Notes: generated by a model not told the origin, from the letters alone. A stretch of 15,501 nucleotides of DNA from an uncultured Collinsella sp. (GCA_958407995.1 CATYJU010000046.1:1-15501), one strand, 5' to 3'; shown: positions 5,740 through 13,673, counted from the stretch's first letter. Numbers and translations: made by a program.

Positions 5740-6375
5740 CTAGTCACGCAGGATGATGTCCATGGCGAGCATCAGGTTGCGCTCGTCGATGGCAAACGGG
5801 GCGGCTTCGCGCGTCTTGGGCTTGGCGCAAAACGCGATGCCTGTACCCGCGGCCTGAATCATGGGGATGTCGTTGGCGCCGTCGCCGATCGCGACGGTGT
5901 GGGCCATATCGACACCGCACTCGACTGCCCAATCCAGCAGCCGGATGAGCTTGGATTCCTTGGTCACGATGTCTGCCGCCAGCTTACCGGTGAGCTTGCC
6001 GTCCACGACCTCCAGGCGGTTAGCCAGGCAAAAATCGATGCCCGCGGCGGCCACGATTTTGTCGGCCACCTCATGGAAGCCGCCGCTTACCACGCCGACC
6101 TTCCAGCCCTTGCTGTGCGCCGAGCGCACAAGCTCCAGCGCGCCGGGGGTAAACGTCACGCGCTCAAAGGTGCGCTCGAACACGCTCTCGTCCAAGCCGG
6201 CAAGCAGCCCCACGCGTTCCTCGAGCGCCTGCTTAAAGTCGAGCTCGCCGCGCATGGCGCGCTCGGTGATCTTCGCCACTTGCTCGCCTACGCCGGCCTC
6301 CTCGCCCAACAGGTCGATGACCTCCTGGTTGATGAGCGTGGAGTCGATATCCATAACGATGAGGCGTGCAGTCAT
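5740..6375 (-). CDS. serB: Phosphoserine phosphatase SerB (HAD superfamily)
   Basis: Removes phosphate from O-phosphoserine, the last step of serine synthesis, in the cytoplasm. The product is 211 residues from the ATG at 6375, which has GGAAAGG upstream. The frame remains open further upstream, but those residues are unlike the family and the chosen start puts the catalytic motif at the expected place. Visible HAD motifs are D9 and D11 in VMDIDST (nucleophile and acid/base), S97 in VVSGGFHEV, K142 in KESKLIRL, and D165 and D169 in IGDGANDIPM. The cap segment around 20-80 is typical of SerB. There is no N-terminal ACT-like domain, so this is the short form. It is divergent from aspS and ends 114 bases before larB on the same strand. 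No clear terminator lies between, so some read-through into the lar operon is possible. Confidence 0.92.
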   Translation of the reverse strand: MTARLIVMDIDSTLINQEVIDLLGEEAGVGEQVAKITERAMRGELDFKQALEERVGLLAGLDESVFERTFERVTFTPGALELVRSAHSKGWKVGVVSGGFHEVADKIVAAAGIDFCLANRLEVVDGKLTGKLAADIVTKESKLIRLLDWAVECGVDMAHTVAIGDGANDIPMIQAAGTGIAFCAKPKTREAAPFAIDERNLMLAMDIILRD

Positions 6376-6542
6376 GGTGGGCCTTTCCGAGTGCAGTTGT
6401 ATTGGGGCACATTGTCGCACGCGGCGCGCCTGGGCGACGGCCGCGGTGCGTCAATTGTTTCGTCTCCGTCAAGTCTTTGGGCAAGAGTTACTTTTTCGCG
6501 GTACATCGACGTGGGTGCGATAAGATAGAACGCCATGTCCGG

Positions 6543-6610
6543 CTGCGCGGTTTACGCAGGCTGGGCAAATCTGTACGACGCCGCCCGGAACGACACGGGG
6601 CGGCACAGAT
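6543..6610 (+). promoter_or_regulatory. Structured aspS leader: two hairpins before the ribosome site
   Basis: The first hairpin is CTGCG (6543-6547) with CGCAG (6555-6559). The second is bipartite: ATCTGT (6569-6574) pairs with ACAGAT (6605-6610), and GCCGCCC (6580-6586) pairs with GGGCGGC (6598-6604), leaving ACGAC as a one-sided bulge and an 11-base loop. It ends seven bases before the AAAGGAGG ribosome site. The probable -10 TAAGAT (6521-6526) lies just upstream, so the hairpins would be in the transcript; no good -35 box is visible. The T-box consensus is absent. This may be a translation-control leader; function is unknown. Confidence 0.4.
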
Positions 6611-6631
6611 CCATAAAGGAGGATCACTGGT

Positions 6632-8419
6632 ATGAGCCAGACCCGTCCCATCGATGAGCATTCCATGCACACCCGTACCTGCGGCGAGCTTCGCTTCGAG
6701 AACGTGGGCGAAGAGGTCACCCTCACCGGTTGGGTGAGCCGTCGCCGCGACCACGGCGGCCTTATCTTCTGCGACCTTCGCGACCGCGAGGGCATCACGC
6801 AGCTCACCTTCGACCCCGAGCACTCCGATGGCGATGCCTTTAAGATCGCCGAGACCATGCGTCCCGAGTGGCCCATCAAGATCCACGGCGTCGTGCGCGC
6901 CCGTGGCGAGGAGACCACCAACACCAAGCTCGCGACCGGCGAGATCGAGGTCCTGACCGACCACGCCGAGGTGCTCAACACGTCCGTCACCCCGCCGTTC
7001 CAGATCGAGGACGGCATCGAGACCAGCGAGGACACCCGTCTGCGCTATCGCTATCTGGATCTCCGCCGTCCCGAGATGATGGCCAACCTCAAGCTGCGCT
7101 CCGACTTTACCTTTGCCATTCGCGAGGCACTGCACAACCGTGAGTTCATGGAGGTCGAGACGCCCTCCCTGTTTAAGTCTACGCCCGAGGGCGCCCGCGA
7201 CTTCATCGTTCCCAGCCGCATCCAGCCGGGCAACTTCTACGCCCTGCCGCAGTCCCCGCAGCTTCTGAAGCAGCTGCTCATGGTTGGTGGCGTTGAGCGC
7301 TACTACCAGGTTGCCAAGTGCTTCCGCGACGAGGACCTGCGTGCCGACCGTCAGCCCGAGTTCACCCAGGTCGATATCGAGATGTCCTTCGTGGACCAGA
7401 ACGATGTCATGAGCGCGCTCGAAGAGGTTCTTGCCGATGCCTTCGGCCGCATGGGTGTCGAGATGCCCACGCCGCTGCGTCGTATGAACTACTGGGATGC
7501 CATGGACACCTATGGCTCCGACAAGCCCGATACCCGCTATGGCATGCACCTGGTCGACCTGACCGACATCTTTGCCCACTCCAAGTTCAAGGTCTTTGCG
7601 ACTGCCGCAAACGAGGAGGGCTCCGTCGTCAAGGCCATCAACGCCAAGGGCGCCGGTGCCTGGGCACGTGCCAAGATCGATAAGCTCGCCGGCGTGGCCT
7701 CCACGTTTGGCGCCAAGGGCCTGGCATGGATCGCCTTCCGCGAGGACGGCTCCATCAACAGCCCCATCGTCAAGTTCTTCTCGGACGAGGAGATGGCCGC
7801 TCTGCGCGAGCGCATGGACGTCGAGCCCGGCGACCTTGTGATGTTCGCCGCCGGCCCGCGCCTGCTCTCCGACGAGATCCTGGGCGGCATGCGTTCGCAC
7901 ATGGCCAACGCACTCGAGATCAAGCGCGAGGGCCACGACTTCCTGTGGGTCGTCAATTTCCCGCTGTTCCATTGGGACGAGGACCGCAAGGCCTATGCTG
8001 CCGAGCATCAGCCCTTTACCCTGCCGACCGAGACCGACATCGCCAAGATCGAGGCCGATCCGCTGGCGGCCGGTTCGTGCACCTACGACTTTGTCATGGA
8101 CGGCTTTGAGGCCGGCGGTGGCGGTATGCGTATCCACAACGCCGAGATGCAGATGTCCATGCTCAAGCTCCTGGGCTTTACCGAGGAGCGCGCCGAGTCT
8201 CAGTTTGGCTTCCTCATGGAGGCCCTCAAGTTTGGTGCGCCCCCGATGGGCGGTTTCGCTCTGGGCCTGGACCGCGTGTGCATGCTGCTCACCGGTTCCG
8301 ACTCCATCCGCGACGTCATGGCGTTCCCTAAGACGGCCAGCGGCTCCGACCTTATGTCGGGCGCTCCGAGTGCCGTTAGCGGCGCCCAGCTCAAGGACGT
8401 CAGTCTGCGCCTGATGTAG
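6632..8419 (+). CDS. aspS: Aspartate--tRNA ligase (bacterial-type AspRS)
   Basis: Charges tRNA(Asp) with aspartate. At 595 residues it has the full bacterial-type length. Domains in order are an N-terminal OB-fold anticodon-binding domain (about 18-110, with LTGWVSRRRDHGGLIFCDLR), the start of the class II catalytic domain (about 120 onward), the bacterial GAD insertion (roughly 285-420), and the end of the catalytic core. Motif 2 is FRDEDLRADRQPEFTQ (231-246). Motif 3 begins GLDR at 545-548, followed by FPKTASGSDLM. The ATG at 6632 follows AAAGGAGG by nine bases. It is transcribed alone, divergent from serB, with a strong terminator 23 bases after the stop. I cannot tell from sequence by eye whether it is discriminating or also charges tRNA(Asn). 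Confidence 0.97.
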   Translation: MSQTRPIDEHSMHTRTCGELRFENVGEEVTLTGWVSRRRDHGGLIFCDLRDREGITQLTFDPEHSDGDAFKIAETMRPEWPIKIHGVVRARGEETTNTKLATGEIEVLTDHAEVLNTSVTPPFQIEDGIETSEDTRLRYRYLDLRRPEMMANLKLRSDFTFAIREALHNREFMEVETPSLFKSTPEGARDFIVPSRIQPGNFYALPQSPQLLKQLLMVGGVERYYQVAKCFRDEDLRADRQPEFTQVDIEMSFVDQNDVMSALEEVLADAFGRMGVEMPTPLRRMNYWDAMDTYGSDKPDTRYGMHLVDLTDIFAHSKFKVFATAANEEGSVVKAINAKGAGAWARAKIDKLAGVASTFGAKGLAWIAFREDGSINSPIVKFFSDEEMAALRERMDVEPGDLVMFAAGPRLLSDEILGGMRSHMANALEIKREGHDFLWVVNFPLFHWDEDRKAYAAEHQPFTLPTETDIAKIEADPLAAGSCTYDFVMDGFEAGGGGMRIHNAEMQMSMLKLLGFTEERAESQFGFLMEALKFGAPPMGGFALGLDRVCMLLTGSDSIRDVMAFPKTASGSDLMSGAPSAVSGAQLKDVSLRLM

Positions 8420-8442
8420 GGAAGCGGCTACATATTGCCTGT

Positions 8443-8477
8443 AACGAGGGAAGGACACGTGCCTTCCCTCGTTTTTT
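8443..8477 (+). terminator. Rho-independent terminator of aspS
   Basis: A perfect 12-bp stem, AACGAGGGAAGG (8443-8454) with CCTTCCCTCGTT (8462-8473), has a 7-base loop and runs into TTTTTT (8472-8477). It lies 23 bases after the aspS stop codon. The A-rich start of the stem gives some activity from the other strand as well. Confidence 0.95.
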
Positions 8478-8519
8478 ATGTCGTGACGTCATGGTTTGGA
8501 GGCTTGCCGTCGTGCGCCG

Positions 8520-8538
8520 GGAAACTACAACCCGGAAT
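8520..8538. repeat. Degenerate half of a hairpin repeat
   Basis: GGAAACTACAACCCGGAAT matches the right arm and tail of hairpin B (8644-8662) at 14 of 19 positions. No matching left arm lies upstream, so it is probably a decayed or partial member of the hairpin array that follows. Confidence 0.4.
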
Positions 8539-8551
8539 TTGCGTCCAGAAC

Positions 8552-8595
8552 GGGTCGCGCTTTCCCAAGGGGGGTCCTCTGGGAAAGCGCGACCC
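8552..8595. repeat. Hairpin repeat A of a three-member array
   Basis: A perfect 16-bp inverted repeat, GGGTCGCGCTTTCCCA (8552-8567) with its complement (8580-8595), has a 12-base loop. It is followed by AGAAT, a tail also seen after hairpin B. It has no T-run on either side, so it is a poor terminator by itself. Confidence 0.85.
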
Positions 8596-8612
8596 AGAAT
8601 TCGGCAAAATAA

Positions 8613-8658
8613 TGGGGCACAGTTTCCGGTTGAGCTGTCTAACGGAAACTGTGCCCCA
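8613..8658. repeat. Hairpin repeat B of a three-member array
   Basis: A perfect 16-bp inverted repeat (8613-8628 with 8643-8658), left arm TGGGGCACAGTTTCCG, has a 14-base loop and is followed by GAAT. On the minus strand the stem is followed by ATTATTTTG, so it could act as a weak terminator in that direction. The arm shares GGGKC and TTTCC with A and C. Confidence 0.85.
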
Positions 8659-8675
8659 GAATGAGCGCTCAAAAC

Positions 8676-8719
8676 GGGGCAGGCTTTCCGCAACAACTGT
8701 CTGGCAGAAAGCCTGCCCC
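8676..8719 (-). terminator. Hairpin repeat C, likely terminator of the LacI-family gene
   Basis: A perfect 13-bp inverted repeat, GGGGCAGGCTTTC (8676-8688) with GAAAGCCTGCCCC (8707-8719), has an 18-base loop. Read on the minus strand it begins seven bases after the regulator's stop codon and is followed by GTTTTG, a modest Rho-independent terminator. It belongs to the same array as A and B. Confidence 0.65.
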
Positions 8720-8725
8720 AGTTTC

Positions 8726-9742
8726 TTATAGCGAGTCTCTCTGGATCAGCTGCATGTGCATCACGGAGGTGGTAGGCTCGGCACCCTTGATCATGTCGAG
8801 CGCAATGTTGGCGGCCATGTGGCCTTCTTCGCGCAGGGGCTGGCGGACGGTCGTGAGCGCGGGGACGCAGCGCGTCGCAATCTCGTGATCGTCGAAGCCG
8901 ACGACAGAAACGTCCGCAGGAACGGATAGGCCTGCCTCGTTGAGTGCGGTGATGACGCCAGCCGCGATACGGTCCGATCCGCAGAGCACGCCATCGAAAG
9001 CAATCTTGCGCGCGAGAATCAGGTGCATGGCCTGATAGCCGTCTCCGCTGTTCCAGCCGGTATAGATAACGTTTGCGTCTGGGAGGTCTTCGCCCAAGAC
9101 GGCGCGGTAGCCGCGCAGGCGGTCGACAACAGCGGGGTTGTCTTGCGGTCCCAACACGGCGACGATATCTTTGCGGCCGCGCCCCTTCATGGCGAGTGCC
9201 GCAAAGCGTCCGCCCTCTTCGTCGTCAGAGTAGACCGTCGAGAACACATCGCGATAGGGGTGGCCCTCGAGCTGGCCGCACAACACGGTGGGTACGCCCA
9301 GCTCGCGCAGCACCTCGAGCAGCTCGCTGCCTTTGTAGGGAGAGACGTCGATCACGGCGTCGAACGAGCGGCGCTCAAAGTGCTCGCGTGCGCGGTTGCG
9401 CTCATGCGTAGAAGACGCCTGCAAGATAACGGGCAGATAGGACGACTCCGACAGTTCCTCGGTAATGCCGCTCAAAAACTCGCTATAGGTGGGGTCGCTG
9501 AAGAGTTCACTCAGAGGCTCGGTCACGAGCACGGCGATGATTTCCGTGCGCCCGACAGCGAGCGCTCGGCCACGAGCGTTGGGGACAAAATTGACTTCCT
9601 TGGCCGCCGCGCGGACGCGCTTTTTGGTTTCCTCGCTAATGCGGGGCGAATCGTTGAGGGCGCGCGATGCCGTGGAGCGCGACACGCCGGCAGCTGCGGC
9701 AACCTCGGCAAGCGTAGGTGCGGTGCGAACTGGTTGTGTCAT
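8726..9742 (-). CDS. LacI-family repressor, probable regulator of ebgAC
   Basis: A 338-residue LacI/GalR-family repressor. The N-terminal helix-turn-helix is at residues 10-29 (TLAEVAAAAGVSRSTASRAL), with the hinge near 49-64 (VNFVPNARGRAL). A periplasmic-binding-protein-like sugar-sensing core follows from about 67 (EIIAVLVTEPLS) to the end and includes VVGFDDHEIA. The ATG at 9742 has AGGAGA upstream. It is divergent from ebgA across a 376-base control region carrying three identical operator-like sites, the usual arrangement for a local repressor. In role it parallels E. coli EbgR, but I cannot claim orthology. The likely inducer is a beta-galactoside or a hydrolysis product. It ends at hairpin C. 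Confidence 0.92.
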   Translation of the reverse strand: MTQPVRTAPTLAEVAAAAGVSRSTASRALNDSPRISEETKKRVRAAAKEVNFVPNARGRALAVGRTEIIAVLVTEPLSELFSDPTYSEFLSGITEELSESSYLPVILQASSTHERNRAREHFERRSFDAVIDVSPYKGSELLEVLRELGVPTVLCGQLEGHPYRDVFSTVYSDDEEGGRFAALAMKGRGRKDIVAVLGPQDNPAVVDRLRGYRAVLGEDLPDANVIYTGWNSGDGYQAMHLILARKIAFDGVLCGSDRIAAGVITALNEAGLSVPADVSVVGFDDHEIATRCVPALTTVRQPLREEGHMAANIALDMIKGAEPTTSVMHMQLIQRDSL

Positions 9743-9803
9743 GGCGTCTCCTGGAAAATGCGGTCGATGTTGTCACTGATACGGGCTAGTGCGGATACAG
9801 CTT

Positions 9804-9849
9804 ACTATAGTGCGCCTGAACAGCGTTCATGATATCCGGTGACCGGTGT
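9804..9849 (-). promoter_or_regulatory. Candidate promoter and palindromes of the LacI-family gene
   Basis: On the minus strand TATAGT (9804-9809) matches the -10 consensus at five of six bases; no good -35 is found 16-18 bases upstream. A palindrome TGAACAGCGTTCA (9817-9829) lies just upstream of the -10. TGACCGGTGT (9840-9849) contains the ACCGGT centre of the ebg operators and could be a degenerate autoregulatory site. A further small palindrome, CTGAGT/ACTCAG, lies at 9945-9962. The promoter is tentative. Confidence 0.35.
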
Positions 9850-9985
9850 CGTTTTGCAACCAAGCCGAAATCGAATACGTCTCGTGTGGGTGAGATATCA
9901 GCGGGCGTGGAGGTTGCCTACGAGCTTAAGAACGATGTCTTGTGCTGAGTTTCGATACTCAGGGTGACATAAGTGTTGCGATTGT

Positions 9986-9999
9986 ACAACCGGTTGCAC
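9986..9999. promoter_or_regulatory. LacI-type operator 1
   Basis: ACAACCGGTTGCAC, centred on the palindrome CAACCGGTTG with the CG centre typical of LacI-family operators. It lies about 83 bases upstream of the predicted ebgA transcript start, where it could serve as an auxiliary site for looping with sites 2 and 3. Confidence 0.75.
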
Positions 10000-10030
10000 C
10001 GTTAACCCGGCCAAATCGACCGTTCAGCGG

Positions 10031-10044
10031 ACAACCGGTTGCAC
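10031..10044. promoter_or_regulatory. LacI-type operator 2
   Basis: Identical to operator 1 over 14 bases, and starting 45 bases after it. Its right end, TTGCAC, doubles as the proposed -35 box of the ebgA promoter, so bound repressor would block polymerase. Confidence 0.78.
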
Positions 10045-10068
10045 AGTATTTTGCATCGCCCGTAAGAT
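10039..10068 (+). promoter_or_regulatory. Probable ebgA promoter
   Basis: TTGCAC (10039-10044) and TAAGAT (10063-10068) are separated by 18 bases. Transcription would start near 10075, inside operator 3, giving a leader of about 44 bases before the ebgA ATG. Both boxes are partial matches. The strength of the call comes from its fit with the operators. Confidence 0.55.
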
Positions 10069-10072
10069 AAGG

Positions 10073-10086
10073 ACAACCGGTTGCAC
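10073..10086. promoter_or_regulatory. LacI-type operator 3
   Basis: Third exact copy of ACAACCGGTTGCAC, 42 bases after operator 2 (four helical turns). It covers the predicted transcription start and lies 33 bases before the ebgA start codon. Confidence 0.78.
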
Positions 10087-10118
10087 AAGAATCACTACGA
10101 TGATGAAGGAGCATCACC

Positions 10119-13100
10119 ATGGACGCCATTAACGATTGGGAAAACCAAGCGCTCACCCACAGGAACCGCCTGGCACCCCATGCGTACTTTATGGGTTACG
10201 AGACCGCCGATCTCGCTGCAACGTACAGCCGCGAGCTGTCGCGCGGGTTTGTCCAGCTGTCCGGCTCGTGGCAGTTCCGCCTCTTTGAGGGCCCCGCTGC
10301 CGTCTCCAACGAGGAACTCTCCACGTACAAGCCCGAGTGGGATCACGTGGAGGTTCCGCACCTGTGGCAGGTGGACGGCTATGGCAACCTTGCCTACACC
10401 GACGAGGGTTTCCCGTTCCCGGTTGATCAGCCGTTCGTTCCCTCCGACGACCCCACGGGCGTCTACCAGCGCATCGTCAACCTTCCCGCCGTTCCTGCCG
10501 GCGCTCGCGAGATCATTCGCTTCGACGGCATCGAGAGCTATGGCGAGCTGTACGTCAACGGTCAGTATATCGGCATGACCAAGGGTTCGCGCCTGTCTGC
10601 CGAGTTCGACGTGACCGACGCGCTCGTCGAGGGCGACAACCTGTTTGCGGTCAAGGTCCTGCAGTACAGCGATGGCAGCTACATCGAGGATCAGGACATG
10701 TGGTGGGCCTCGGGCATCTTCCGCGATGTGTACCTTATGCAGCGTCCCGCCGCGCACCTGGTCGACTTTAGGTTCCGCACGCACCGCGAGGGCGATGCCG
10801 CTCTGATCACGCTCGATACGGTTGCCGAGGGCGCTTCCCGCGTTGTGTTTACGCTCAGCGATGGCGAGAACGTGGTGGCTACGGGTGAGTGCGTCGACAG
10901 CCATGCCGAGTGCAGCGTGACCGATGCCCACTTCTGGAATCCCGAGGACCCCTTCCTCTACGATCTTACGTTTGAGGTCTACGACGACGACAAGGTGAGC
11001 GAGTACGTCCCGCATCGCCAGGGTCTTGCCGAGGTGACGGTCGAGGGCAATCATATCTACCTCAACGGCACTTACTTTAAAATGCATGGCGTCAACCGCC
11101 ACGATCACGACGATCACAAGGGCCGCGCCGTGGGCCTCGATCGCATACGCCGCGACCTGGAGCTCATGAAGCAGCACAACATCAACGCAGTGCGCACCTC
11201 TCACTATGCCAATGACCCGCGCTTCTACGAGCTGTGTGATGAGTATGGCATCATGCTGGTCGCCGAGACCGATATGGAGAGCCACGGCTTCGAGAATATC
11301 GGCAACATCGCCCTGGTTACCGACGACCCGGCATGGGAGCCGGCCTACGTCGACCGTATTGAGCGCCTGGTGATGCAGGAGCGCAACCACGCGTGCATCA
11401 TCATGTGGTCGCTGGGCAACGAGAGCGGCTATGGCTGCAACATCCGCGCGATGTACGCCAAGGCTCACGAGCTCGATGGTCGTCCGGTCCACTACGAGGA
11501 GGACCGCAACGCCGATACCGTCGACGTCATTTCCACGATGTACTCCCGTGTGTCGCAGATGAACGACTTTGGTGAGCATCCGTTCCCCAAGCCGCGCATC
11601 AATTGCGAGTACGGTCACTCCATGGGCAACGGCCCCGGAGGCCTGTCCGAGTATCAGGAGGTCTTCGATCGCTGGGATTGCATCCAAGGCCAGTTTATCT
11701 GGGAATGGTGCGACCACGGTCTGGCTGCTGTGACCGAGGACGGCATTGCCTACGATATGTATGGCGGCGACAACGGCGATTACCCCAACAACAGCAACTT
11801 CTGCATCGATGGCATGGTGTTCCCCTGGCAGCAGCCGAGCCCGGGCCTTACCGAGTACGGCCAGGTCATCTGCCCGGTTCGCATGGCTTATGACGCCGAG
11901 GCGGGCGAGCTGACTGTCACCAACAAGCGCTGGTTTACCACCCTCGAGGATGTTTGCCTGTCGGCGGAGACCCTGGTGGACGGCGACGTGGTCTGCCGCA
12001 AGACGCTCATGCCCGGTGCGGTTGCCCCCGGTGAGTCCGTCCAGCTTCCGCTGGTGATTCACGAGGCCGCGGTAGGCGAGACCCTGCTGACTGTGCGCGC
12101 CTACACCATGGCCGCTCACGTCTGGTGCGAGCCGATGTTCCAACTGGGCGCAAACCAGTTTGCCATCGCAAACCATCCGGCGCCGGCCATCGCCGCCCCA
12201 GCTCGTCCTGAGCTTACGGTCGAGGAGACCGAGCAGGAGATTCGCATTCACTCCCTCAACGGCGAGCTGACCTTCAGCAAGGTAAACGGCACCGTGAGCA
12301 AGTGGAAGGCATCCGGCCGTGACGTCATGGCCTCTGGTCCCCAGGTTGGTTTTTGGCATCCGCTCGTCGATAACCACGCTCAGGAGTACGACTCCCTGTG
12401 GAAGGATAACTTCATCGATGTAATGCAGACGTCCACCCGCAAGGTTTCTTGGAAGCAGGACGGCAATGCGGTCGTCGTTACCGTGAGCCAGCGTATCGCT
12501 CCTCCCGTCCGCGCGTTCGGCATGCGCGTCGAGCTCGTCTATACCGTGCTTCCGAGTGGCCGCGTCGACCTCAAGGTTTCCGGCGAGCCCTACGGCGACT
12601 ATTCGGATATTATCCCGCGCATCGGCATCTCCTTTGAGGTTCCCGGTTGCGATCGTGCCGTCGAGTGGTATGGCCACGGCCCGGGCGAGAACTATCCGGA
12701 CTCGCTGCGTGCCAACCCGGTCGGTCATTACCGCACTACGGTCGACGACATGTTCACGCCCTACGTTATGCCTCAGGACTGTGCCAACCGCGAGGGTACC
12801 CGCTGGGTTGCCCTGCGCTCTAGCCACGGTGATGGCGTGCTGGTGACTCGTCCGGCCGACGCCGCTTCCAACCCGTTCTCGTTCTCGGCATGGCCCTATA
12901 GCTGCGAGGCTATTGATAATGCCAAGCACGTCTACGACCTTGTTCCGGGCGACACGGTCACGGTTAACATCAACGACCAGCTGCTCGGCCTTGGCTCGAA
13001 CTCTTGGGGTTCCGAGGTGCTCGATTCCTATCGCACCCGTTTTGAGAGCTTCAGCTTTGAGGTGTCCCTGCGACCGCTGACGTCTGCCGATTTGGCTCAG

Positions 13101-13127
13101 GCGCTGGCACCCATTAAGGAGGCATAA
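10119..13127 (+). CDS. ebgA: Beta-galactosidase, EbgA/LacZ type (GH2), alpha subunit
   Basis: Hydrolyses terminal beta-galactosides such as lactose in the cytoplasm. The product has 1002 residues, close to E. coli EbgA and LacZ. Domains in order are a jelly-roll sugar-binding domain (about 45-210), an Ig-like domain (about 218-315), a TIM barrel (about 317-600), a second beta domain (about 600-700) and a C-terminal beta-galactosidase small-chain domain (about 705-1000). The acid/base is E435 in WSLGNESGYG and the nucleophile is E497 in INCEYGHSMGNGPGG. D191 in YIEDQDMWW and FIWEWCDHGL are further conserved active-site parts. No signal peptide is visible. ATG 10119 follows AAGGAG. ebgC starts three bases after the stop, and that pairing supports EbgA over LacZ. 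It is probably repressed through the three upstream operators. Confidence 0.95.
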   Translation: MDAINDWENQALTHRNRLAPHAYFMGYETADLAATYSRELSRGFVQLSGSWQFRLFEGPAAVSNEELSTYKPEWDHVEVPHLWQVDGYGNLAYTDEGFPFPVDQPFVPSDDPTGVYQRIVNLPAVPAGAREIIRFDGIESYGELYVNGQYIGMTKGSRLSAEFDVTDALVEGDNLFAVKVLQYSDGSYIEDQDMWWASGIFRDVYLMQRPAAHLVDFRFRTHREGDAALITLDTVAEGASRVVFTLSDGENVVATGECVDSHAECSVTDAHFWNPEDPFLYDLTFEVYDDDKVSEYVPHRQGLAEVTVEGNHIYLNGTYFKMHGVNRHDHDDHKGRAVGLDRIRRDLELMKQHNINAVRTSHYANDPRFYELCDEYGIMLVAETDMESHGFENIGNIALVTDDPAWEPAYVDRIERLVMQERNHACIIMWSLGNESGYGCNIRAMYAKAHELDGRPVHYEEDRNADTVDVISTMYSRVSQMNDFGEHPFPKPRINCEYGHSMGNGPGGLSEYQEVFDRWDCIQGQFIWEWCDHGLAAVTEDGIAYDMYGGDNGDYPNNSNFCIDGMVFPWQQPSPGLTEYGQVICPVRMAYDAEAGELTVTNKRWFTTLEDVCLSAETLVDGDVVCRKTLMPGAVAPGESVQLPLVIHEAAVGETLLTVRAYTMAAHVWCEPMFQLGANQFAIANHPAPAIAAPARPELTVEETEQEIRIHSLNGELTFSKVNGTVSKWKASGRDVMASGPQVGFWHPLVDNHAQEYDSLWKDNFIDVMQTSTRKVSWKQDGNAVVVTVSQRIAPPVRAFGMRVELVYTVLPSGRVDLKVSGEPYGDYSDIIPRIGISFEVPGCDRAVEWYGHGPGENYPDSLRANPVGHYRTTVDDMFTPYVMPQDCANREGTRWVALRSSHGDGVLVTRPADAASNPFSFSAWPYSCEAIDNAKHVYDLVPGDTVTVNINDQLLGLGSNSWGSEVLDSYRTRFESFSFEVSLRPLTSADLAQALAPIKEA

Positions 13128-13130
13128 GCC

Positions 13131-13586
13131 ATGCATGTCTTTAACTCGCGCGCCGATTTCGACGCTCAGATGAAGTCCGTCAAGAAGTGGATGCGTACCG
13201 GCCAGGCGCTCGACGGCGTTTCTGAACTGCAGCACGATGTGGCGTACTCCATCGGCGACTCGCTGGTGTACTGGTGGGTCTATGCCCGCGAGGCCGCAAC
13301 CGCCGACCTGGTCGGTCACCGTCGCTACCATGCCGTGCTCGCTCCGCTCGACGGCGACCTGACCGTCGAGGTTGCCCCCAAGGCAGGCCTCACCTGCACC
13401 CGCGCTTACAGCGATATCGATGATCGCGAGCGCTTTGAGGGGGCGGGGGAGACCGTGACGATTCCCGCCGGCGGCGTTGCCGTCGTCGAAATTGACGAGG
13501 CCTACCGTGTCGTGGCCGATGCCGCGGATCCCCGCGTCGTGGTACTGCACGTGACGGTCGAAGGTTATTCCTTCCCCAACAAGTAG
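13131..13586 (+). CDS. ebgC: EbgC, beta-galactosidase beta subunit (YhcH/YjgK/YiaL family)
   Basis: A 151-residue cupin-like protein of the YhcH/YjgK/YiaL family. It shows the EbgC landmarks VAYSIGDSLVYWW (about 39-51), GHRRYHAVL, GAGETVTIPAGG and the C-terminal VTVEGYSFPNK, close to the NK ending of E. coli EbgC. In E. coli, EbgC is the small subunit needed for full EbgA activity and forms a 4:4 complex with it. The ATG lies three bases after the ebgA stop. Its ribosome site AAGGAGG is built from the last codons of ebgA, so the two are translationally linked and made in matched amounts. Length is normal and nothing appears broken. Confidence 0.92.
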   Translation: MHVFNSRADFDAQMKSVKKWMRTGQALDGVSELQHDVAYSIGDSLVYWWVYAREAATADLVGHRRYHAVLAPLDGDLTVEVAPKAGLTCTRAYSDIDDRERFEGAGETVTIPAGGVAVVEIDEAYRVVADAADPRVVVLHVTVEGYSFPNK

Positions 13587-13673
13587 TATTCGTCCGCCTG
13601 GACGTTTGCTTCGCGCCGTTAAGGGGGGATGGCTTTGTTGACTCCCTTTTCCCCATTCCCCTTAGCAGGTGCG

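Noticed and set aside
6540..6631. T-box riboswitch in the aspS leader
   Set aside because: The T-box consensus (AGGGTGGNACCGCG) is absent, and there is no terminator/antiterminator pair before the ribosome site.
6488..8458. A 656-codon open frame antisense to aspS
   Set aside because: It is a mirror frame of a high-GC essential gene with no domain of its own. aspS on the plus strand is full length with all class II motifs.
8520..8725. CRISPR array
   Set aside because: The three units are inverted repeats with different sequences, not identical direct repeats with unique spacers, and no cas genes are present.
10095..13550. An 1151-codon open frame antisense to ebgA and ebgC
   Set aside because: Its composition (rich in Val, His, Gly, Ala and Asp) is what the reverse complement of GC-rich coding DNA gives. 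It has no recognisable domain, while the plus strand encodes complete GH2 and EbgC proteins.
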